From: Knoxdaviesia capensis
Taxonomy: Eukaryota; Ascomycota; Sordariomycetes; Microascales; Gondwanamycetaceae
Length of the DNA stretch: 64,000 nucleotides
Assembly (NCBI GenBank): GCA_001510575.1
Contig: LNGK01000002.1
Span: 649,355-713,354 of the forward strand
Direction of reading: 5' to 3'
Under the pieces are notes generated by a model. That model was not told the DNA's origin and ran no database searches. It saw nothing but the letters and a program-made list of their open reading frames with translations. This document shows, piece after piece, positions 1-11,824 of this stretch; the stretch's first letter is position 1, and each line of letters begins with the position of its first letter. Both the position numbers and the translations under genes were made by a program.

Positions 1-852
1 AAACAAAAACAAATAAACCACCCATTGCGCCGCAGGGCAACGAGGACAGGAACATACGGAAGAACTGCTTGGTGGAGCCGCTCTCCTCGACAATCTCAAC
101 CAGACCGGGCTTCAGCTGCTCGATGGCGGGGACGTGGTTGGCGAGGACACCCATATCACCCGAGTCGGCGGGGATGTTGACCTGCACGACATCGTGCGAC
201 TTGTACAGAGACTACAAAAAGAAAAAGAAGAAGATGTGCGTTGTTAGTTTCCGGGCTCGCTTTGCTTCTTCCCCAGTCTCGCGGCCAGTCAAAAAGAAAC
301 ATATCTCCGACGCCGGCCCCCGAGCCAATCGCAATTAGTCGGGCCCGCCAGTCAATTGAAATCCAGGTCGCTCGCATCAGATCGTCGCATCAGTAGTGTC
401 GCCGAAGGCGTCCGAGATGGGCTTCGGCGGAGGGGTGCGGTCGTCGGATGCAATAGGGGGAGCGAGGCGTCTTTCGGGCGCGCGGGAAACGGATCGTCGG
501 GGGGAGGGAATTTCCTTCCCCCGGGAGGTGCATTTTTCATACCTGGTGAGGTAGCGACAAGCTCAGCTTGATCTAAAAACGAGCAGAATTACATCTCAGT
601 TAGCAATTGCACTCTCCGACTCCAGTCGAATTTATCCAGAATCCATCACGTTCGCCATCAATTGGGCGGCGGGCCGTGTTTGGACATCGTCGGAGCCCAT
701 GCGGGCATTGTCGGAAACCGAGCCAGCGAGAGAAAAAAAAAAAAACTTGCCTTGTCAGGAACAGCCTCAGCGTAGGTTCTCCGCTGCAGCGGCAGACGGA
801 TGGCAGCAGGCCGGGCACGCAGGGCCGCACGGGCAACACGGAGAGAGTTCAT
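1..852 (-). CDS. atp16: ATP synthase F1 delta subunit, mitochondrial (5' part of gene)
   Basis: This is the central-stalk delta subunit of the mitochondrial F1Fo ATP synthase; it binds gamma and the c-ring and couples proton flow to ATP synthesis in the matrix. Three exons are visible on the minus strand: 751-852 (34 codons), 543-572 (10 codons) and 58-211; a GTATGT donor begins at 57 and the gene continues off the left edge. The first exon encodes an Arg/Ala-rich presequence (MNSLRVARAALRARPAA), then QRRTYAEAVPDK. The second gives IKLSLSLPHQ and the third SLYKSHDVVQVNIPADSGDM followed by GVLANHVPAIEQLKPGLVEI, typical of the family's N-terminal beta domain. All junctions keep frame. Intron 1 (573-750) has a GC donor in the context AG|GCAAGT; intron 2 (212-542) is GT-AG. 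The C-terminal helical part lies outside the window. Identification is from family knowledge and is firm; exon edges are my reading. Confidence 0.93.
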
Positions 853-3800
853 GATTTCGAGATTCGGCGGGGATGTCGTTTGGTTTGGGGGATGGCGAGA
901 GAGAGAAAGAGAGGATATGGTGAAGATTTGGGAGAATAATGGGCGAAAAGTGTCGGGATCAGTTTGAGCTTGGGGAGAGGGAATTGAAAAATAGCCAGAT
1001 ACGGTCTAGCGCGGCGTGCACGTGAGGAGTTTGTCATGTGTTCAGGCACGTGCTGGCTGCTCGGGAGTTTGTCGGCAAAGCCAAGCGTTGGGATGTATTC
1101 ACATATTCAGCACCACTTGAACCACATCTTCGTGGCTCTGTCTCTGCAAAAGGTGCATCCGCAATGAATCAACCATGATGAGCGCTGAAGGTCATGGTTG
1201 CAGATTTTGGGCGTGAAACATGCATTAGCAGCTCAGCTTTCGAGCTTTTCCCTCACTTCTGCCTCTGCTTACAACCGGTTTATTCCAAGCCTGCCACGCG
1301 ACACCGGCCATGTGCGCATTCAAGAGCTGATCATCCGCACGTTTCGCGAGCGAGTCGACCTTCTCTCTCTTTTTTTCCCCCTCGTTTGGCTCTGCCCGGC
1401 GTGGATTACACACAGCCAGTGTCCCGACTTGTTTACACCGCTCCTTTGGTGCCACCACCGGGATTAAGCCCTACGTGCACATGAGCGGGCAGACGTCCAG
1501 GTGGTGCACCCGGCTTTTAAGGGCGTCGTGTGAGTCGCCTGTTAGTCGTTTCTTCGCCGTTGTGTTTCACACCCAACCCGACGCCCAAGCCCGGCGACGA
1601 AGGTCCCTGCATCGTCGGGTTTCTTGGGGGGGATACACGCACGACGTCATCGGCGCGCGCCAAACCTTGGGTCGTCAGCCGGCCAACCGGGCACGCCGTG
1701 CTGCCGGGGTTTTGCGGTTCTGGCTGGAGACGTTGGTGACGGAGTGTGCAGGAATTCATATTTTCTCGGTCTTTTTTGGCGGTATGGGCTCTCTCTCTCT
1801 CTCTCCTTTTTGGAGGGCTTCGGAGTGCTGGAAACAGAGGACTTCATCACTGATCGCGTCATTGAATGTGTGCAGTCCCGGGGTTTCGGGTGAGCGCACC
1901 TGGATGGATGCAAGACGTTCCTCGGCGAGGTTCAGGGCTTATCATTCCCGGCTTGATTCCAAGGGGGGGCAGCAGTTAGTCTCCAAGCCGTGGAACAGCG
2001 ACTACTTCGCAGGGTGAACCACGGACAGCCGTCGTTCTGAAAAAGCACACCATCCATGGCGTGCGACTTGCCAGCCAGTGTCCACACACAAGTCCCGGTC
2101 TCCCAAGCTTTTGTGACGGGACCGTGCGGAAACCGCTCTTTTCAACTCGGTCCGGTTTGGCCTTTACTCTCCATCCGGCCGATGCAAAGATATACGAGGC
2201 ATGGAGCGGTGTCAACTTGTGACTTCTTCCGCGCTCCGTCATGGCACTGGTCCAGCACTCACCCGGGTCGTCATCGGAATCCGCCATCTTGGCGGGGTTG
2301 GTTGGGCCATAGCGCCCGCACCCAGCATCGGACGTGCTGCAGACATTTTTTCTGCTTTTAGAGTTAACGGAAAGGACTTAGAAGCCTCGGTCTCAACCGT
2401 GGACCGCCGCACTCGCATCCTCTGGTCCTCTGGGACGGCCAGTCAGTCCCTGGGTGTAGCCCGGGAACTCTCTGTGTGGAGAGTTGGTCAGGCGAGCCAG
2501 TCCGTGGATGTCCGGACGGTCGATGGACTATGTGGTCTGGGTTGTCCATGATGTCTGTCACTTCCGGTTTTACATACTGCAATCTATAGGGGACCTGGCG
2601 GTGCATCATGTTCATCTAAGGTTTACGTCGTTCCCCCCCGGGTGATTGTCCCAGAGCCTGGAACTTTAGGTGATACCAGGTCCAGTATCAACCACACCAC
2701 ACACACACACACCGGGTGCCCAGTGTGATCTGGCCCGGCCGTCCGTGTGTTGATACGCGACGGAGCCGCGCCCCAGGGTTCGATGGGCCCTTTGGGGTGT
2801 CGCCTCACCTCCACCCGTCGTCTTGCTCTCTGTTTTCGCCGTCTATGACTCTACAGGTCTCACCAAGACTGGCCAGCTGGCATACTTCCCAAGTAGCCCA
2901 CGTCAACCACCACCCACAAGCCTATCACCCAGAACACCTCCTCTTTTTGGGTTCCCACACAGACACGTATCTTGCAATATACGTATTGGCGACGTAAGGA
3001 CTCTCCACCCCGGCCAGCGGCGATTGCAGAGACACACAGGACGTGAGCACCTGAACAAACGGAGGTTTTGTTGCCTGCTCCGCGTTCTTGCTTGGGTCGC
3101 CAAACCCTCCACGTCAGAAGCCAGTGACTTTCCCCCCCGTCGTCTCCCCCCTCTTGTATCGGCGGTCTTGGCGCTGTGTGTCTCTTGTCGCTTCCAGCGG
3201 CACAGGCTAAAGGGGGTCAGTGGTTCAGTTACAGAGCGAGACACACGTCGTCTGCCGCGGGTAGCAGCATGGTGTATGCAGGCCGAGCGGGGTGTTTTTT
3301 TTTTTTGCTTTTGTCGGCCTTCTCCTCTTTTCCGCTCTCCACTATCAAAAACACACACACTGTCTTTCCTAGTGGAATGGCGGGTGGGTGGATGGGAAAC
3401 CCCAAATGCACACGCAAGAGCAAAAGAAAAGATATTGAAGACATGCATGGTGCTAGCGGGCTGCAAAATCAGGCCAACAGGAAAAAACCCCCCAGAAGAA
3501 GAGAGGGCAAATCAGATTTGGGTTGGTGGCCTGCACGGCACCCACGAGGGGAAAGCAAAGCTTGGGCCGGGGGAGGCCGGTGGATGCCGACTGTCCATAC
3601 CGCCCATTTCCTGCAGGCTGCGGTTTACAGCGAATGGCATCTTGCTCTCGAGAGGAGAGAATGTACAGGCAAGTCCCACTCACACTCATTCAGCAACCCG
3701 AGAAAAGCTAAAAGCCAAAAGAAACAAGAAAAGGAAAAAGAAAAAGAAAAACTACTGGCAGTACTAGGTAGCCGATGTGTGTGGTTCCCCGCCTTATCCG

Positions 3801-5963
3801 GCATAGTGTGAGATTTGCTTTGCCCTTCATGCAGCTACACACACCAATACCACCCACCACGCTGGATCCTTTTTTCTTTGGCCTTGTTTCCTGCACTTTG
3901 CAAACGCGATGTATCCCTCCATCACCTGGACACTTGGGATCCTCTCCCAACGCACTCCTTCCCCCCAATATTCGCAGCGACGGAATCCTGATTTGGTCGT
4001 GTGTGCAGACGGACGCCAAAGGGCAAAGGACGGGGGAGTGGGGGGGAAATATCTTATGATACCAGATGTCGTGTCGGTTGGCTAATGGGATATTTATTAT
4101 CAACGACGGGGAAGTGGGCGTCTGTGTCTGACTTGCTGGCGCGTTCGTCCTGGCTGCAGCTTCAGTCTCGCAAGCAGCCTTAGACGTCCCCGAGGAGGAA
4201 CCCGCGAGTGAGGCGGCGGCTGCGGTGCGGTGGGAAAAGGACAAGCAAAGGCCCCCGCCTGCACTGCAGCGGCCGCCCAGCTCTCGCCTGGCTGGCTGTT
4301 CAGCTCCTCACGTATTTCCAGGGCGGGATGGCCGGTGCACCACCGCCTGAAAGTCGGGAGCTCTGCGCAGTATCCCGCAGCCGGCGAGCGAATCAGCTGT
4401 TTCTGTTTGTCGTGATTCCCGCACAGGCGATGCTCATAATCCGGCGGTTTTTGGCCGGGCTTCGGCATCTCAAGCGAGAAAGGCCTGTTGCGCTGTGCTG
4501 GTCGGCTCGGGTCCTCCCGATGGCGGCGGGCGGTGGGAATAAGTGTGTTCTCGCACACCTCAGTGTACTGACTTCCGGTGGTTATACGAGGACACAACAA
4601 CTCACCGTATGCGGCGAATGCGGTGTCTTTTGGGTGTGGTTCGGCTTGTTGGCTTGCAGGTCAAACCGTAGAGACATATACGAGCGCAAAAAAGACAACC
4701 AGCCCGAGACATGCGGCCATGCGACGGGAATCAGGCACAAAAGACAAGACCGCAGATTCTGGTTTTTTGTTTTTTGTTTCGCAGGTGCGGGACCCCGGCG
4801 TTGCGGGATGGCGAAAAAAGGACACCAAACAACCTCCGTCATATCAGATGAGTGTGGGTGTGTGGTGGTACCATCAACCAAGATGTTGTTTCCCTTTTTT
4901 CCCTCGTTCGTTTGGGGTTGTTTTACAAAGGGGAAACTGAAAATACGTGATCTTTTTATTTTATTTTTTTATTTTTTGTAGGAGAATTCCCCCCTAAGAT
5001 GAATCACGTCTATCCGGGCCATATCCGGCCATACCCGTCACTGGTTTTTTAGTCTGGCCTCGCTAGACACACCGACGACGGCAAAACTTCGTGATGCCCT
5101 TTTTTTTTGGACGTTTTTGTTTCCTGTTCTGTGTGCGAGGATCGTCTGATCTGCCTCCAAAGTTCACCGGCAGCATACACTCACGCTCGCAACAGGCATT
5201 TTCGAGCACTCTCCCGACCTGCAGTGCCTGCTGTTAACAACGGCTGGCTTCCTATACCAAGTCAGTCCTTTTTTTGCCTCCGGGGTGCATTCGTAGGTTA
5301 TAAGCCGTGCAGTGCATGATGGAACGCTACATACGACCGCCGACAGATTATTTTCTTTCTTTTTTTTTTCTTTTTTTCATTTTTCGGTGTCGTTTGTCTG
5401 TTTCTGGGTATATTTCCTGGCTACCCCCTTTTGGGGGTGTGGTCTGTCCCATCGCCGATGTAGCAGCAGTCCACTCTCGTGTACAGCTCCAGCTTTTTCA
5501 TATTTCGACGGTGGCAAGCAAGCCAGCAGCTCCCTGGCTTGTCCGTCCGTGGCCCTGCGTGCTTTCTCTCTTGCCTCCCGGCTCCGGCGCGGATCGGCGG
5601 CCAGCCGGCCACCGGCGAACAGAAACCCTTGTCGGGGAGGTCAACAGCACAGGCTGTCCTTACTGCTGTGCATTCCAGCCTGTTGCTCCCCCCCCCTTCC
5701 GCCGGCGGTTAGTACGGACCTCGTGCGTGTTGGCCCCCTGCTGGCAGAAACAAGAGGTGATTAAGGATCCGGGCATTTGTGTCTTCTCGCAAGCTGACAC
5801 CAGAACTACGAAGCTGCCCGCCCTGCCAGCTCAACACTCATCAACTCCCCCCCGCCCATACAGCAAAAACGTCCCTAGTCCACTCATCCCGCGCAATCTT
5901 ACCCCAACCGACCCGCCCGAAAAAAAAAAGAGCAGGACAAAGTGCAACCCACCGTTCCGTTTC

Positions 5964-5988
5964 TGTGTGTGTGTGTGTGTGTGTGTGT
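5964..5988. repeat. (TG)n microsatellite
   Basis: About twelve TG units. A simple repeat in non-coding DNA. Confidence 0.9.
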
Positions 5989-7109
5989 TTGTGTGTCCTT
6001 TGGGGGTTTCTGCGTTTTCGTTTGTCCTGGTGGTGTCTGCCGGACACACACTGACCACCGCACGCACAGTGAGCAAACGGCAACGCGAGGTTCTAAAAGT
6101 GTGTTTTGCACAGGACAACCGGAAGAAGTTGGAGAAATGTCGTCGTATGTTGCCAAGACATTCCTCTCTCCTCTCTCCTCTCTCTTTTGATTGAGGTTCC
6201 CTCTTCTCCTGTTCTCCGGAGCATCCTTCCTCCTCTTGATGATCCTCAAGCGGTGGGCAAGATGTAACATGCCGGCATTACCATCGAGTAACCGCCGCTA
6301 AAAACCCAGCGGAAAATCCAGTAAGCGATACCAAGACCTCCAAAAAGACAACACAGTGCTGTAGTAAACAAACAGGCTGTCTTTCCTGTCCTACAACGCG
6401 GATCCCTACCCCTCTCTTCGGGAAGACTGAATTAAAGGAACAACCCCCCCGATCTGATCCCGGGAAGACAGGCAAAAAGTGAGAAACCCTGCCCTATGCC
6501 CTTGCCCTCAATGGCTTAAGTATGTGCCGCCGTCGGGGGTAGTTTCAATCATGCGCGCGGGGAGAATGTCGATATCCCTGCTTACACTCTGGTATGCTAA
6601 CGTTGATCGTAGGGTTAGGGTTGGTGCTTCAACATTGAGATGCTTATTGAGAGAATTCAATACGAATGGTATACGGAGACTCGTTGTAGGTCAACTTGTT
6701 GTGCTCGGGAGCTGCGATGACGCCGGGCCGGAGACGTCCAGTACCTAACTATATGAACACACACACTTCCTTGCAGTGATCCCTCTCTGTCCGTATGGAG
6801 GTTTCGGGGTGTGTTGTCGTATCGGCATGGACGACGTAACGAGGACGTGATACTGCACAGGCCAACCCCCATTCATCTATATCGGAGGAGCTGACTTTTA
6901 CACGACAAATGCAATATAAACGACAGCCAGAAGCGCATTACCGTGAACCTGCGTCTTACACCCTCAGCGACGACGCTGCACCTCAGCCGTCCTGCAGTCG
7001 TTACAGCCCTTAGTTGCTATTTATTCCTCGTCGGTCGGCTTCATCGCAGCCGTTGCAGCAACGCACGCACCACATCAGAAGACGCCGGCCCACCCCCACC
7101 ACTTCTACT

Positions 7110-7165
7110 GTAGTATTCTCATTTAATTTATTATCATTATTATTAGAATTATCATTATTATTTTG
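7110..7165. repeat. AT-rich, ATT-repeat patch
   Basis: A short stretch dominated by TTA and ATT units inside otherwise GC-balanced intergenic DNA. CA and TG are still present, so it is a low-complexity patch and not a RIP scar. Confidence 0.6.
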
Positions 7166-8355
7166 GATTTATTGCATATGCGCGTGAACCGCTGGCGCAC
7201 TGTGGGGGGATTTTATTTTTATTCTGCTTTTCCTTTGTTCATTTTTTGATAATAGCCCGCGGGAGCCATCACTGACCCCAAGACCCGGGAATAATACAGG
7301 AACAAGGAAAAAAAGAGGTGCGGCCACTAAAAGGTGTCCGGCGACGAGCGTTCCTTGCTTGTCTCCTTCTCCCGCGGTGTTAGCACCCGGCGAACGGGCG
7401 TAGCTGGAAGAAACTACTGGGTTTCTGGCCCCCTTCTGGGGACTCTGTCGAGTGGTCGACGGTGATACTGGAGAGCCTTTGAACGGTTCGTCTTGGCTGT
7501 TCTTCGGTGGTTGGGTCTCCTCCCACGGGTCGCGATGGAGATCATTCTGTGGCTATCCGCCACCAACCACTCTGTTCTGGACGGGGCTTCCAAGGACGAC
7601 CGGTCTTGGGGCCGGGTCGGCTGAGGCTGGAGGGTGCGTGGTTGGGAACTTGGGAGTGTGTAAGTGCATCGGTGTCCGCGGGCAATCGACAGACAACCGC
7701 GCCGGCCACCAAGCCGAAAGGAGATGATGATGGCCGGGGTGTCTTGCTGGGGGCCGGGCGGTGGCTGGTGTATCCCGCGGTGGTGAGCAAGGCCACCGGG
7801 CTTCAGACGGGCCGGGTCACAGAGGAAGACCGATACTATCTACGGGAACTCTCCCTTCTTGGACTTATTGGCTGTGTGTAGAGGCGGCTTTCTGCCATAA
7901 ACTGCCGTGAACCTGCCCGGTGCTGCGCTGCAGCAACGCTGTGCCTTTGCATCGTCCGAACAGGTACACAATATGCCAGGGCCAGGGGCTTTCCCGATGA
8001 TTCATCCAGACGTATTACTGTGTACTGTACACGTACACATTGCGATGATTCACACTCTTCTCCGCGGTGAATCACACCCACAGCATCTTGGCGAGGAAAC
8101 ACCTGCGAGCAAAGCCGCCCAAAGGGTAAAAAAAGAAAAAGAAAAAGGAAGAATGGAAAGTGGTTGACGTAGGTACAGTACACGCCACACTGTTTTGCTC
8201 GTCGACATTGCAGGCCTCCCAGGGCCGCCAAGCCCGTGCATACGCCGGTATTAGAGGGAGAGAAAACCGCCTGTGGCTCAGTCGTCACTCTGCAGCCGCA
8301 CGGTGGGATGCACTGTATGGAAACAGCTGTAACTTTGTACTGTAGTGCTGTACTA

Positions 8356-8385
8356 TACAGTACAGTACAGTACAGTACAGTACAG
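8356..8385. repeat. (TACAG)6 pentanucleotide tandem repeat
   Basis: Six perfect TACAG copies. Each junction forms a GTAC palindrome. Just upstream (8336-8355) are the reverse-complement words CTGTA and CTGTAC, so the locus can fold on itself. Similar CTGTA/TACAG words recur elsewhere in the non-coding parts of the window. Confidence 0.9.
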
Positions 8386-9263
8386 CGCACATTAAATGCT
8401 ACAGTCGCAAAATCAGACCGGCCAGTTAGGCCAGCCGAGGCGGTCATGTGCAGAAAATCTTTCTTGTTCGGTTTTTATTTTTATTTTTATTTTTATTTTT
8501 TTTCTTTGGCACCAAGCCAGCCCAGCCGCTGAAACCCACCGCCCACACACCTCGTTTTCCCTTTCCTTTCCGGTGTGGCAAAATCCAATCTTTTTTTTTC
8601 TCTCCCCCCTTCGCCAAGACTGTCTCCGGCCAAATTGCCCATTGCCTGCCTGTGCGTTCCTGCCCGTTTTCGCCCGCTGTTCGCGCCTGCCTTCGTTCAG
8701 GGGCAGAGCCGAGCGGCTCCCGCGGCCATTGGGTAAGCCTGAGGTCAAGATTACAGAGGGAGGGAAGGCACAGAAACAGAACCACGTAAGCTGGCTGGCT
8801 GTGTGTGTGTGGGCGAACGGGGAGGCAGCATGACTGATTTGCTGCTCCTCGCTCAGCCACAGCAGCAGCAAGTTCTTCAGTTTGAAACCTGCCGAACTTT
8901 ACATTCTGTATGCACTGTATGAATGCAATGTGTAGTGGTAGTGTACACGGCTCTTTTTTTTTTTCGTCTCATCTGCACTGCTCCAGTGTCCAAACGTTGA
9001 ACACTGCCCACTACGCCCTGCTCTTGGCTGGAGACCTTTTCCTCTGTTCGCTGTCTGCTCCCCTGCGTTGCCTCTGTATCTTTTCGTTTTTGTCCGTTTG
9101 TCTGTCTGATAGAGGCGCGTGTGAGTGTCCCGGTTTCATCGTCGCCAGCCAAAGCAGTTCCCCTCCTTCCCTTCTGGCCTGTTCATCTCGTCTCCCTTGT
9201 AGAGAGTACGTAATCCGGGCGAACCACGAGGTCCGTTTTGAGGTTGAGTTGTTCTGCGCTGGT

Positions 9264-9265
<2 letters not shown>

Positions 9266-9299
<34 letters not shown>
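9266..9299. repeat. (CT)n tract
   Basis: A pyrimidine tract of mostly perfect CT dinucleotides, lying 29 bases before a long purine tract. Confidence 0.9.
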
Positions 9300-9328
9300 G
9301 GTAGGGCAGAAAACCGGTTCGTCGCAGC

Positions 9329-9421
9329 GAGAAAAAAAAAGAAAAAAAAAGAAAAAAAAAAGAAAAAAAAAAGAAGGAAAAGAAAAAAAAAGAAAAAAAA
9401 AAGAAAAAAGAGGAAAAAAGG
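9329..9421. repeat. 93-nt uninterrupted purine tract (A-rich with single G)
   Basis: Runs of eight to ten A are separated by single G or GG for 93 bases with no pyrimidine. The spacing of G is quasi-periodic at about ten bases. Such a mirror-like purine tract can adopt triplex structure; that is an inference. Confidence 0.9.
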
Positions 9422-10590
9422 TGCACCGGCGCCAGGGCACACAAAAGCCGAACACCCCCCTAACAACAGCGTGGGGCGATCTTTTTCTGTGCTCCTGACT
9501 GCCTTTTTTTTAGGTTGGGACTGACCGCCAGGCCCGCCAAGGATTTGGTGTGTTTGTGGTGATGCGTCGCACACTTACACAGTACGCCGGAGGACATTTC
9601 ACGTTGGTAGTGCAGCCGAAAAAAAGAAACATATATAAAAAAGAATAAAAAACAAAGCCGGAGGAATAGGGCTCACTTCCGTGGGTGGTCGTTCAGATGG
9701 AGTCCTCTCTCTCTGACTCTCACACAACGACAGCCAGGCGTGTGTGTCAGCGGTGGTCGGCGACAAACGTGGCCCCCTGGAATGTGCCCGTGTTGCTGGC
9801 TGGCTTGCTGCACACAAACAATCCGGCGTTGGTGGCACTGTGTGCATGTATACACACATGAACTGGCATGTGTGAAGGTTTAAGTCGTTTAAGGCCAGAG
9901 ACAACGTGAAGAGGGAGGCATTTTTCGTCGTTCCCTTGCGTTGTGTTGTTGGGGAGAGTCTGTCGTCTTCGGGGGTTACCTAAGCTGAATTAGACTGCCA
10001 GTATGCATTTCTAACCGGTCTGCCGGAAATGATCGGGCCAGAATCGGGAAGCTGCGGCCTGCCCTTCCTTGCCCTAACGGAAAAAGAGCCTCAAAAAGAT
10101 ACACAACTCAGATTTGTTGCAGATCTGAACCCAGTCACGACAGGCATACCAGGCAAAGTCATTCTGCACAAGCGAGGGCCAAGCCGAGCAAAAGCCAACG
10201 CACTCGCTTTGTTTACAAAAATAAAATAAAAATGCATACACCAGATGGAAACGCGGTGAGCAAGGATGCTGGGCTGGCCAGCGTTGCAGCCAGCCAAAGA
10301 GTCTTTACTACAGAGAGAGAGAGGAATTTTCGGTCAAGGACCAGGGAACTTTCAGCAACACAGTCTCTGGAGGTCAACCCACACTGGCTTGTTGAGGCGC
10401 GGGCTGCGCGGCTGGCCACCGTGCGACCACAGTGTGGGCTCCCGACCACTCACCGCACAGCGAAAAGCATGAACAGTCGCAGTCACAGTTGAGTGGAAGA
10501 GTGGGCTTTTTAGCGGGCGATTCCCCACTGTAGACGCAAGTAACGACGACATCAAACACTCCGGCATACCGCCATTTTGCGTGCAGTTGG

Positions 10591-10609
10591 GTGTGTGTGT
10601 GTGTGTGTG
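10591..10609. repeat. (GT)9 microsatellite
   Basis: A perfect GT dinucleotide repeat. Confidence 0.9.
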
Positions 10610-10739
10610 GGACACCCAAATCGGTGCCGACGGCGCCATAATGGCTGCTGTGGAGGCAAAGTTTCAACTAAAAAAAAAAAACACCGCAGAGCAACCAAAA
10701 CGACAAAGACCAGCAGCAAAGAATTTCTTCTAGCTGCGC

Positions 10740-11824
10740 GCTAGACTTTCTTTCGGTCTTCTTCGTCTCTCTCTCCTGATTTTTGTGTATCATTTTTAGT
10801 TATTCAGTTTTTTTGGTGTGCATGCCTCCTTCCTCTCGGTTCTCCTCTCCTCTTCGCCGTTTTCCTCCAAGTGCAGATATCTAATTCCCTCGCTCTTTCT
10901 CTCGCTTTCTCTCCTTCGTCGTCTTGCTAGAGTCCCTCCGAGTCCGGCACGCCTCGTCGTAGACACTGGAACACCTCATCTTGCTCCATTCTTCCCTCCA
11001 GCGAAGCACAATTAAACACATCCGACTGATCGCTGGCCGCTGTAAATTATCCACCCCCTGCCCACCTGTCGTTTTCTGTGCTGCCGGCACTCTAGCTCCG
11101 TCATTTCAAGCCTCTGCTTGGCAAAGTTTTGGGGGGTGTCTAACCAGTTATGAACAGAAGAGAAAGGAAATAAAAGACAAGCAACGAAAATAAAATCCAT
11201 TTGTTGTCGGTGACTTCAGTATACAGTGCCCCGCCGCTTCCCACTGTGCTACTACCCTCCGCTAGCCGCTGTCTTTTTTTCTCCCCTTCTTTTTCTCGCT
11301 CCTGCCCACTCCCAAACCCTGCTTACACCACCTCTTTTTGCGCTGCCCCTTCTGTAATAATCCGTCCATTCTTCCTTCCCTCTCTTTAAGACGAAAACCC
11401 CCATCAAATAATTCCTACATCGCCCACTTCTCTTTTTGTCCCTCTCTTTTCCTCATAACCATCCACTTCTCCCTCGTCTCTTCCTCTTTTTCTTCTTCAC
11501 CACTTTTCTTCTTCCCACACTTCTTCTTCCTTGACCATGTTGGCTCTTGTTTTATAGTCTCGCTGTCCCTAGGGACAAATCTTGAACTCTGGTATTTGAA
11601 ATTCACTTTCTGCTGCTGAAGCCTTTGTTCGGCTGCACGCCCTGTTATTTCAAATCCATCCAATCCACTTATATAACTGCCACCACCACTTCCACTTCCA
11701 CTTCTCTCGATCTCTCTCTATTCCACGCCTACCCTTTTCGTGATCTCTCTATTCTCCCCTCTCTCTTCCTCATCTCCCTCCCATCCTGCCTTCCTCTACA
11801 CCTTCACTTTCCCCCTCCTTCACA
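10740..11824 (+). promoter_or_regulatory. long pyrimidine-rich leader and promoter region of the DUF2457-like gene
   Basis: For roughly 1.1 kb before the start codon at 11825 the plus strand is strongly C/T-rich, a common feature of promoters and 5' leaders of expressed filamentous-fungus genes. ATG triplets at about 10819, 11149 and 11536 would open short upstream frames if transcription starts that early. I cannot place the transcription start, and an unrecognised 5' UTR intron is possible. Confidence 0.45.

Larger units (their letters stand above)
853..10739. other. gene-poor intergenic stretch, about 9.9 kb
   Basis: I find no recognisable protein or RNA gene here. The first few hundred bases upstream of 852 should hold the ATP16 promoter. 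The remainder is mixed-composition sequence with normal CA and TG content, so it is not RIP-mutated. It holds many short homopolymer T or A runs, a TG repeat near 5964, an ATT-rich patch near 7110-7165, a TACAG repeat near 8356, a CT tract followed by a long purine tract near 9266-9421, and a GT repeat near 10591. Open frames up to about 314 codons occur but lack family motifs and the C/G-ending codon bias of the real genes in this window. Confidence 0.6.

Noticed and set aside
2823..3767. 314-codon open frame in the first desert
   Set aside because: Mixed composition, no C/G-ending codon bias, no motif, and it ends in a Lys-rich run from an A-tract.
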